A stretch of 64,000 nucleotides of DNA from contig PYIU01000001.1 of assembly GCA_003415625.1 (NCBI GenBank), forward strand, positions 3,968,746 to 4,032,745, read 5' to 3'. Made by a program: the position numbers and the translations under genes. Source of the DNA: Aquanectria penicillioides. Its lineage: Eukaryota; Ascomycota; Sordariomycetes; Hypocreales; Nectriaceae. How positions within the stretch are numbered: position 1 is the first letter of the stretch; the number at the start of each line of letters is the position of its first letter. The notes under the pieces are model-generated. The model saw only the letters and a program-made list of their open reading frames with translations, ran no database searches and had not been told where the DNA came from. Below are positions 55,813 through 64,000 of the stretch, one piece after another.

Positions 55813-57176
55813 TATAATTCGAGAAAGGGGAAATTTCGGGCTTCTAAGGAGCAAAATATTAGACATAAGATGCACATGTTTGATAAATTTGTAAATTCTC
55901 TCCAGAGACCTACTTGGCAAATTGCAGAGACGTGCAAGCGTTTTCAAGATCTCTAGATCGATAATGGTCATACCAAAAAGCATTAAATTATTTCAAGCCT
56001 CCACAAGAGGGATCAATATTGTATCCGAGCAGAGTTGGGTTTTGGTTGTTGACGTAAGGGAAGCCGCAGGATGTAGTTGTCTGTACTACTATACTTCTAG
56101 CTTTGCACTCTCATTCTCACAAGCAACGATTTCTGCTAGCCCATCCAGGAGCTACGTTCGGGAAGAAGACACGGGATCCCCGCTCGCTTCCGCTGGCTTG
56201 CAATTGGTCACAACTGGGCGACTCCTTGGCTCGCCAGGCTACAGGTATCCACAAATGCGGTTGATACACTTTTCAGCGAAATATTTTGAGTAGTCGGCGA
56301 TATACACTGCGAAGCCTGCATACAACTAGGCCTCACATCCGAGTCTCTTCGATATCAGGCTGCTTCTGGGGTTTCGTTTTAAGCCTTCTCCATGGTATTG
56401 CCAACTCCTCCGACCAAAATTGTCTTCATGACTAAAAAGATCAAAGGAGGTTCATCCGTTCGACGCTGAGGCATTTAAGGAGGGCACCGTGGAAGACAAC
56501 GAAGGAGCCATCAAGGGCACTGGTCAAAAGATTCACTGGCGCGATTGTGAACGCGCATATCAGAAGAAGGACAGAGGGGTATGGTTTGGCATGCCTAAGG
56601 CAGGGGGTGGGTGACTGTGTTGGAAGGCAATTCTGTGTATTTTGTTCGGGGGGCAAATGGTGAAGTAAAAATGTCAACTTAGGTTCGCAAAATAAAAAGA
56701 AGCTGGTTAAGACTACGGGCTCTGAACTCGACTTTCAGGAGCAAAGTTCACTTAGACAGCTCTTGGAGTCGCCTCCCTTGATCTCGTTGAATCTCCAGAT
56801 TGAGGACAAATCGGGCGCACATGGAATACTTGTGTTGCCATTGTAGCCCCAGCAGTTGGCTCCAGTGCCATATCAATAGGGCACTTCATTCACGACCCGT
56901 TCCTTGAAGGCGCCAGCATTCCCGTTCGGGAATGTTCTATAGCTATGATCGCATTCTACTGTTGGGTCAATTAATCTAGCTAGATACGTACTTTTCCCGA
57001 TCCGCTCCTTCAGTCGGACCTTCATTGTTGCCGGCGGCTGGATAAGCTGACAGCACTGCAAATTTAGCCTCCGCAGCGCGCGCTGAAGAAGGGCCGTCAA
57101 TTACTTGATCTGCAAGGCGAGTCAACAAAATACACCAACCTCTCAAATAACTAAGCCTGGGGCACAATTGGTAGAA
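55813..57176. other. Intergenic
   Basis: About 1.4 kb between the SNF2 and HET genes; only short frames and no recognisable domain or repeat. Confidence 0.5.
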
Positions 57177-59392
57177 ATGCTCTGCGCAGCCTGCAAAGCT
57201 GTCTCATTTCATTTAACTATCCCTCGGGATCCTAGGAATCTGTTCGCAATTCTACATCAGAGCCATGAGTCATTTCTTGACTCAGTCGCCAGCGGATGCG
57301 ATCTGTGTCTGCTCCTTTCAGGCAAACTAGATACCACCGAGGTCTATAATGAGGTATGCGACCTTCTCGGAGCGTTTATCGTGCTAGGGCGCTATTTCAG
57401 ACCAGGCGGGCCTGGTTCAATCGATGATATTTCGTCCATTGCCATCGCGAGTCGACTTGGCACAGCCATCCTCGACATTATTGACCCCATTCCAGGTGAG
57501 AACAGCATCAAGCGCTTTATTCTATTATACTTCGCCAAACTTATAACTACCTAACAGATAGTTATTCTTTTCTGTACGAGCCATCCCCTCTTTCTACAGC
57601 AGAACAGACCCAGAATGTATCCAATGAAGGAGACGAGCCAGAAAGAAAACGGCGACGAGTAGAAATTCAACCATCCGCGGGAAACACATCTAATTCAATC
57701 CCGGCCTTTCAAACCGAATCATCTACTGGGTCCCCAAAAACCATCAAATTAGCTCAAGTTTGGCTTCATCAGTGCCTTCGCCAGCATCCGCGGTGTCGTG
57801 GTCACCCCCCTTCACTTCCTAACACTCCTTTGCCAACTCGGCTCATCAACGTCGAGAACCCCAATAGGCCATTTCTCGAAGAGACCAACGCGCAATCCCA
57901 AGGGCCATATGTAGCATTAAGCTACTCTTGGGGCTCCGGTGAACGCGTTGTAACACTCAGGTCGAACTATACCGAGTATCAACAGCGATTACCTCAAGGC
58001 AAACTGCCACAGACTTTTGCAGACACAATTCAGGTCACAAGGGCACTTAATTACAAGTATCTCTGGATTGATGCATTTTGCATCATCCAAGATGACATGG
58101 ATGACCTGAACTTGGAACTCCCTAAGATGGGCGATATTTATCGGTATGCCCTGCTCACGATTTATGCCGAAGGAGCTCAAAGCTCCCACTCGGGCTTTTT
58201 TGTCAACAGGGACGAACGTCTTTACCGCCCATGCGCCGTATCCTTCTCAACTATGACTGCCAGGGGTCCTGTGGTTAAAAATTTGACTCTAGCTCCTACC
58301 TATACTGGCCCAGACTACCTTAAAAGCAGGGGTTGGATATTACAGGAACGGGTACTATCCTCACGCTGTTTGATGTTTGGAAAACAATTGACGTGGATGT
58401 GTACAATGGGTGAGGCTCGAGAGACCCGCCCAGTGTTGAAACTGAGACAAGACGCTCGCGAGGGAAGCAATGCATGGAGCTTGGAAAAATTGCGTTCGTC
58501 GCTCTACTTTCCAATCACCCAGCCCAATCAACAAAGAGGCCCTCAGAATGGATCCAGTCATTTCGATCTGTGGTACAGGATGCTTGAAGAATACAGCGAC
58601 AAGGATTTGAGCTTCGTTGAAGACAACCTTGACGCAATTTCCGGGCTAGCAGCGCTATTTCACCGGGCTCACCTGGCCACCTTTGTCGCGGGATTATGGA
58701 AGGAAGACTTGCGTTTTGGCCTGGCTTGGTATGCTGCGTTCAATGATGGGCGTTCGGTCTCAAAACGGTCCAAAGGCCCAACTTGGTCATGGGCTTCTGT
58801 AGGGAAAGTCCGGATTCAATTTAGGTCGTGGAGAATCGCCTCTAGTCCTGTCCGCGGCGTGGGTTGTGATGTCACCGACGTAGATTACGATTTGGGTAGC
58901 ACACCAAACCCATATGGCCTTGTAACCAAAGGCATACTCCATCTCCGCGCGCCGATTAGAGAAGCAATCCTTCATCATACGGCTACATACGAGGCCTCGA
59001 GATTGAAAAGTTGTCTTGGAGGTCCTGACCCTGACTTCACCGGCTTCGATGCTCGGGAGCATCCTCGCTACCCTGCACTTCTTCTCCATCCAGAAACGAA
59101 TCAACCGGTGGCAGAAGTAGCATTAGATAGAGAGATTAGTTTAACCTCATCCAAGATGACTAAACAGGTAAGGTGTATCTTGTTGCATATTCAACATAGC
59201 CCCGGTGGACTGCGAGGGACGTTATTGGTTGTGAAAAAGAGCAGCGGAGATGAGATCAAGTTCATGCGTTTAGGTCTCGGGTTCGTTCTTGGGGAACACA
59301 TGTCTTGGTTCGGATTTGAAAGCAACGGAGATTTGAGGGCCATGAATCGGTCAATTCGAGACCTGAAATCAGAAGCTATTCAGTTGATTTAG
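57177..59392 (+). CDS. Heterokaryon-incompatibility (HET) domain protein
   Basis: Model join(57177..57495,57558..59392), 717 aa. The start MLCAACKAVSFHLTIPRDP has the Cys-rich opening common in HET proteins (also GCDLCLLL). A basic patch (PERKRRRVE) follows the intron. The HET domain runs about 224-375: YVALSYSWGSGE (224-235), YLWIDAFCIIQDDMDD (274-289), LPKMGDIYRYALLTIYAEGA and SRGWILQERVLSSRCLMFG. After it comes the usual uncharacterised C-terminal half with GPTWSWASVGKV and a final block ending LKSEAIQLI. HET proteins trigger cell death on fusion of unlike hyphae, often downstream of STAND receptors. No partner domain is fused here. Confidence 0.92.
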
Positions 59393-59940
59393 TGGAAGAA
59401 GCATAAAATAAAAAGACTAAGAGAGCATTCTTACAGTGTGGCATACTTGGAATTCAAACTAGAGTGCTCCTCTTCCTTTCCTTTCTTGCTAGCCACCTGG
59501 CCTATGAGCTGTGGGAGCAGATACGACGGGATATCCTCGTGATAAACGATGCTACTCTCCGCACCGCCGCAATCTCACGCGGCCCGAACTAATTTGGATT
59601 TGATATGGCGCAAGGAACTGAGTATTGGACTGCAGGACAGAAAGGTAATTTACAACAGATTCCTAGAGATCATCATCATACGCTTAAGTCTGTCAGAAGG
59701 GGTGACCAGGGAAGGCTGGTGCGTAAGCGTAGAATCATTTATACGTAACAAAGCCCCTTACATCCCGTTTCACATTGAAAATCGCCGGGCAAGATTTTGC
59801 TCATCCAGAGAATCCACGTATTGGTTATATAATGTACACTGAGACTATTTACTTCTCATGCATAAAATTTCAATCATAAATATTTACATGCAAATGCTCA
59901 ACGGACTAGATCTTTCCTAGGGTTTCGAAGGATGAACTCC
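59393..59940. other. Convergent intergenic region
   Basis: AT-rich 3' flanks of the HET gene and the secreted-protein gene. Nothing recognised. Confidence 0.5.
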
Positions 59941-60654
59941 TTAGGACATGGCGGGAACCAGAATCTCGCTGATAGTCCAGACCTTACCGCCTTCACTACT
60001 GGTAAGGCCGGAGTAAGTGGCGCCCTGAGATGTAGCGATGGTGTTTCCAAAGTTGGTGTCGACGCCAGAGAGAGTGATCACAGTGTTGGTGTATCGCTGC
60101 TCAGCAATGGTACCAGTGCAGCCGTCGTTGCACTCGGTTCCGGTACCATAGCCTCGCATGTAGGGTCCGGACTTGTAGGAGTAGGAGCTAAGCTCCTCAC
60201 CTGTGTCGGCGTCGGTGACCATCTGCTCCCAGGTGTCGTTGTCGTCCTGGAGAGTGTAGACAATCTTGACCTTCTGGGAAGCAGAGACAGGGCTGCCAGT
60301 GCCGTCGAGCTGACCAAAGGAGCCGAAGATGGAGGCTCGCACGCACCACTGGCCGCTGGTGGCACCGCACCAAGAGTTATCAGGCCAAGACTCGAGAGTG
60401 GTTTGGATCAGATCGCCGGTACCGTTGGACATGCCGGGCCAGAGAAACAGGACACCGTCCTGAGTGGCGGGAGCGGCACCAGGAATGATGGTAGTGACGG
60501 CCTTGACGATGGTCGAGGTCGTTGGGCCCAGGGAAACGGCACCACCCCAGCTATCACGGGGCTTCAAAGTGTTGGCGCCGCCCAGAGAAGGGGCAGCATC
60601 ACCGCTGCTAACGAGGGCAGCGGCCATGGTGACGAGAGCTCCAAGTGAAAACAT
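59941..60654 (-). CDS. Small secreted protein, 237 aa
   Basis: Single exon; the start at 60654 gives a classical signal peptide, MFSLGALVTMAAALVSSGDA, probably cut before APSLGG. The mature part is beta-rich with several Cys (SWCGATSGQWC, TECNDGCTG) and ends GKVWTISEILVPAMS. Blocks such as LFLWPGMSNGTGDLIQTTLE, VKIVYTLQDDNDTWEQMV and YTNTVITLSGVDTNFG suggest a jelly-roll, lectin- or lyase-like fold, but I cannot name the family. It is likely extracellular, and effector or cell-wall roles are possible. An alternative upstream in-frame start would destroy the signal peptide. Confidence 0.75.
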   Translation of the reverse strand: MFSLGALVTMAAALVSSGDAAPSLGGANTLKPRDSWGGAVSLGPTTSTIVKAVTTIIPGAAPATQDGVLFLWPGMSNGTGDLIQTTLESWPDNSWCGATSGQWCVRASIFGSFGQLDGTGSPVSASQKVKIVYTLQDDNDTWEQMVTDADTGEELSSYSYKSGPYMRGYGTGTECNDGCTGTIAEQRYTNTVITLSGVDTNFGNTIATSQGATYSGLTSSEGGKVWTISEILVPAMS

Positions 60655-62468
60655 TTTGACAAGTAGATTCGGTCTCGGGTTGAGTAATGCGAAAATGGTG
60701 GATATCGGCCGGCCGATCAAAAAAGAACTGAAGGAATCTGGGATGAGTGCTGTCGAAACAATCTATGTCTACAGGTGGATTAAGCTTAATGAAAAAGTCG
60801 AGGCATTCGTCCCATATGTACCCGACCGCTCGTGAACCTCTTGGTCCCGAATTACTGGAAAAAAAAAATTGCCGCCGGCTGTTTCGTTCCGTGGACAATT
60901 TGTTGTCGAAACAAGGGGTTGCCATGTTTCTGTCTCAGGGCGACCCTGACGTGACCGGGGTGAAGCTCAGAGACCAGATGACTTGGGCCGTATTGAGCAA
61001 TCTGATGGGCAGATTTAACACAGAGATCCAGGTGCCGTTTGCCCGATCCTGGTCTTGCGCGGAGAAGTTTCTGTCAGAATGCAACAGAAGGTCCACAATC
61101 CCGGGGCATTGAATCCCCTGAGAATGATCCCAAATAAAAATTGAAGGCCTCTGCCTGGGTAGCCGAGGGCCCGTTGTGTTTCGAGTTCCGAAGCCTAAGT
61201 GGCTGGCCTGACAACTCTAGCAACACGAGCTTTGATCCTGTGGGTTAGGTTTAATTCCACCAATTGCGTGATGCTTGTGGCCTAAATTTATAATAGTGCT
61301 AAATCGTACCAGAGCCGAGAGAGCGGCTGGGCTTTGTGCCAAAGACAGAATTGCCTCCGAGACCCCGAAACTATATTCTCCGGTGGAATGACTATGCAGG
61401 GTTTCCTTCTCTGCCTTGCCTTTATTCTCCATGTGATCATGGAGCTGTGGCTCGAGCCAACTTCGACTTCTATTTCCTCTTGGCATCACCCCCATCTGCC
61501 GAGACCTGACGACGTTATAGCCCCGTGTGGCTTATTCCATGACTAGCCTCCGAGACAAATAATTGTTTAATTTTCCAGTGTTGACATTTATCTATCTCTC
61601 GTAAGAAATGGAGTCTCTTAGAAATGCCAATTGATCAGCGCAGATGCATGCGCAGTGTCATTTGTTGGCGTTGCGGCAAGGAGTAGCGAGACCATGTGGC
61701 AGGTCCGTGCTAGCGCTACCTACCGGCGACTGCCTGCGACTGACAGTTGCGCGTGCAAGCATCCACGCAAGCCAGGTCTCACACCGTTGGCAATTGGGTT
61801 AGATTTGCATGTAGAGAGCCCTGGTTCATGTAACATCTAAACATATTCAACAATTCAGCGCGCCATCAGGAGTTTTATTTTCGTCACCGCGACCGAGGGA
61901 AAATACGTGCCTTTGACTTAGTGGTTGTGTTACCCACGAGGGTATCTTCCAAAAACGGGCAAAGAACGCGACACACTACCACTTTCAGCCCAGCACTGCA
62001 ACCTTTGTGGTTGATTATCGCACTGGTTTCAGAAATACGCTATATTGTGGCCCCTCAAACCTTCGTGAATTCAACATATTCGGTAGTTTCGCGTATTTTT
62101 CACGGACTGCAGGAATAACGTTGGCGGGATGAAAAGATGCTTGACCTAACGTCCAACTTCTCGACCGTTGGACCTAGCACATTATGCGGTGCGACACACT
62201 CCATCTGATCAACCTTAACAATTGACGTAATGGACCATGTCACATCGAAGTCGAAACCTATAGTGACCCTGTGTTCTATGGATTTTAGAATTGGCGCAGA
62301 GCAACTGGATTATTGTCGCGTTTTATGTTGACAACTGGGCAGAGGAGGCATGAAGACAACCAGCGACTACAGCCTAAGTGGCATGGTACTAAGAAGCGAT
62401 GTAATGTAATTTATTCATTTCTATTTCTTCATATTTTTAGAGTATGTGTAACCAGTCGAAAACCTGCC
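60655..62468. other. Intergenic
   Basis: Promoter of the secreted-protein gene, then about 1.6 kb in which I see no gene, repeat or RNA signature. Confidence 0.5.
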
Positions 62469-63716
62469 CTAGCCTCGCCTGTCCTCGTCACGTCCTGGCC
62501 ATAGAATCTTCTTGCGACGTACAGCAAGAATTTGAGCAAACAAAACCACAAACCACATCAATACTAGGATCACCGTCATCACGCTCGCAACCCATTTGAT
62601 GCCCTCACTCTCAAACTCTTCCCCGATGAAGGCCGTTGCCATCGTAAACCCAACATTAGGAAACACCAACGCCCACCAGACCATTGAAAAACGCAATTTC
62701 CACTTGATTCCGACAGCCAAGACGGCGAACAGGCTGAACCCAAAGAACCAAAATCCCACACACCAGATCCAAACTCCGATCCAGGCCGCCATAACACGCA
62801 GCACCTCCGCCGCGATGGGATATTTCGCGAAGTAGCCGTGGTCGGCTGGAACGGCGCGCGCCATGCCAATGAGCGCTACAGTCGTGTAACCTGCTGGGCC
62901 GACGGCCATAAACATACCTGGTCTCATTGGTGGGGCTGGCAGACCATCCTGCATCAGTCGACCGAGATATAACGGAAAAATCAAAGTTGCCACAATCCAT
63001 CCAAGGCCCTGATAGGAGACTCCTGCGACGAGCATGGTGAGCCGTTGCTCAGGCGGCTGTGAGGGCATGATGGACGATGCCAGCGTTCCCGTGAGCATAG
63101 CAGGGAAAATGGGCAGGATCCACGAAGGCGTCATGGAATGGATGGGGAGGTGAGCTCCGTTGAACAGCACAAAAAACTGTACAACGGCAGATATTGTCGA
63201 AACTGCGGTGTATATCCAGAAGCAAACCCTCAGAGCCACTGGTAGCCAGGGTCCGCACGACGGGATGCCGTACGCAGCGGCGTTGGAGAGAATCGTGGCC
63301 ACGCTCAGCAGCGAGCAAGGGAAGAACAAGCCTTCGGTCGGATGCATGAGACTGGCCTTCAAGGCGGGAGGGTTCGACACGAAGCGAAATGTCATGCCCG
63401 CGACCAGACCAAGGAACAAGACAATGGTCAATAAAAAGAAGATCTTGCCGATGACATCAAGGCCGTGGAACTGATGAGGCGTGGCGTGCAACAACAACGC
63501 GATGCCGCCGGTGCCCATGATGAGCGTGAACCATGCCCAGGTGAAATGCCTGAAGCGCTCGTAGAGAAGCACTCGCGATAGAGCATCGGCTGATCTGAGT
63601 CGCTGATCCGCAGCTCTGGTGTGGCCCTCTTCCCAGTCGTCCTTCTTCATCGTTTCCGCGTGGGCGAGTGGTAGCCAGTGGTCCAAGAGGCTCTTGTGGT
63701 TGCTTTCCGTGATCAT
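62469..63716 (-). CDS. TDT-family transporter (Mae1 malic-acid permease / Ssu1 sulfite-pump type)
   Basis: Single exon, 415 aa from MITESNHKSLLDHWLPLAHA; codons further upstream look untranslated. A hydrophilic N-terminus leads to FRHFTWAWFTLIMGTGGIAL, the conserved first membrane segment of the voltage-dependent anion channel / TehA-SLAC1 fold. About ten hydrophobic segments follow, including FFPCSLLSVATILSNAA, WILPIFPAMLTGTLASSI and FSMVWWALVFPNVGFTMATA. The C-terminus is short and charged (RRKKILWPGRDEDRRG). The family exports or imports C4-dicarboxylates or sulfite across the plasma membrane. Mae1-like and Ssu1-like members cannot be separated safely by eye. Confidence 0.85.
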   Translation of the reverse strand: MITESNHKSLLDHWLPLAHAETMKKDDWEEGHTRAADQRLRSADALSRVLLYERFRHFTWAWFTLIMGTGGIALLLHATPHQFHGLDVIGKIFFLLTIVLFLGLVAGMTFRFVSNPPALKASLMHPTEGLFFPCSLLSVATILSNAAAYGIPSCGPWLPVALRVCFWIYTAVSTISAVVQFFVLFNGAHLPIHSMTPSWILPIFPAMLTGTLASSIMPSQPPEQRLTMLVAGVSYQGLGWIVATLIFPLYLGRLMQDGLPAPPMRPGMFMAVGPAGYTTVALIGMARAVPADHGYFAKYPIAAEVLRVMAAWIGVWIWCVGFWFFGFSLFAVLAVGIKWKLRFSMVWWALVFPNVGFTMATAFIGEEFESEGIKWVASVMTVILVLMWFVVLFAQILAVRRKKILWPGRDEDRRG

Positions 63717-64000
63717 CCTGATACAGCGATGCCCGACGGATGGCAAAGTGGATGAATTACAAGTAATTTCCGCGCCGGAGGGGTCGGGGCTCAACGAAGC
63801 CGTCGTCGAACGGTGTCGGACGTTGCGTTGCGTCTCGATGAATCGTATCAGAGGACAAATATTGCCCGAGTGCAGATACGATGCTCGGCAGGGATTTATC
63901 CGGGGTTGGGCGGGTAGGATCTAGCGTGAAGTGCAGTACTAAGATGGCCAAGATAAGAGCCTTTATACAAATGCCAGGCGCAATGAATAGCCCCGGCTCT
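63717..64000 (-). promoter_or_regulatory. Promoter of the TDT transporter gene
   Basis: Upstream DNA to the window edge. No other feature seen. Confidence 0.4.

Noticed and set aside
59932..60648. Plus-strand frame of 238 codons opposite the secreted-protein gene
   Set aside because: Gly/Val-rich mirror frame; the minus strand has a signal peptide and ordered Cys pattern.

Overview
The window is chromosomal DNA of a filamentous ascomycete, most likely a Sordariomycete and perhaps Hypocreales. The genes carry short introns (about 44-137 nt) with GT-AG ends and CTRAY-type branch points. Several families are specific to fungi (DUF7053, HET, NACHT with DUF7708, the so-called GGPP-synthetase-like family), and Erg6 and Ecm29 are fungal orthologues. 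There are no operons, rRNAs, CRISPR arrays or intact transposons, and I saw no tRNA. I assembled exon models by hand from splice signals and reading-frame phase; none is confirmed by transcripts.

0-20 kb is housekeeping DNA: the 5' part of a UBX-domain protein (leaves the left edge), the proteasome adaptor Ecm29, about 4 kb without a recognisable gene, a long 5' leader with predicted introns feeding a three-RRM Nam8/Csx1-type RNA-binding protein, and a TatD-family nuclease.

20-33 kb is the most coherent unit, a catabolic gene cluster: cyclase-family hydrolase, RpiB-type isomerase, dihydroxyacetone-kinase-type kinase, class II aldolase, beta-hydroxyacid dehydrogenase with a duplicated C-terminal domain, triosephosphate-isomerase homologue, SnoaL-like protein and an MFS transporter. 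The kinase, TIM homologue and RpiB homologue match the L-erythrulose branch of erythritol catabolism (Yarrowia EYK1, EYI1, EYI2; bacterial LerK, EryH, EryI). The octamer CGGTTCGG recurs in four intergenic regions of this block, suggesting one shared regulator. The aldolase and dehydrogenase suggest a second, tetronate-like branch.

33-45 kb holds a decayed NB-ARC STAND pseudogene, sterol 24-C-methyltransferase (Erg6), a DUF7053 gene with an apparent 1-nt frameshift, a small unknown protein and a short-chain dehydrogenase.

45-60 kb looks like an allorecognition or immune-like accessory region: a GGPP-synthetase-like fungal family member, a NACHT NLR-like protein ending in four C2H2 zinc fingers (one intron probably GC-AG), a SNF2-RING helicase of the Rad5/Rad16 type, and a HET-domain protein. 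The right end carries a small secreted protein and a TDT-family (Mae1/Ssu1-like) transporter.
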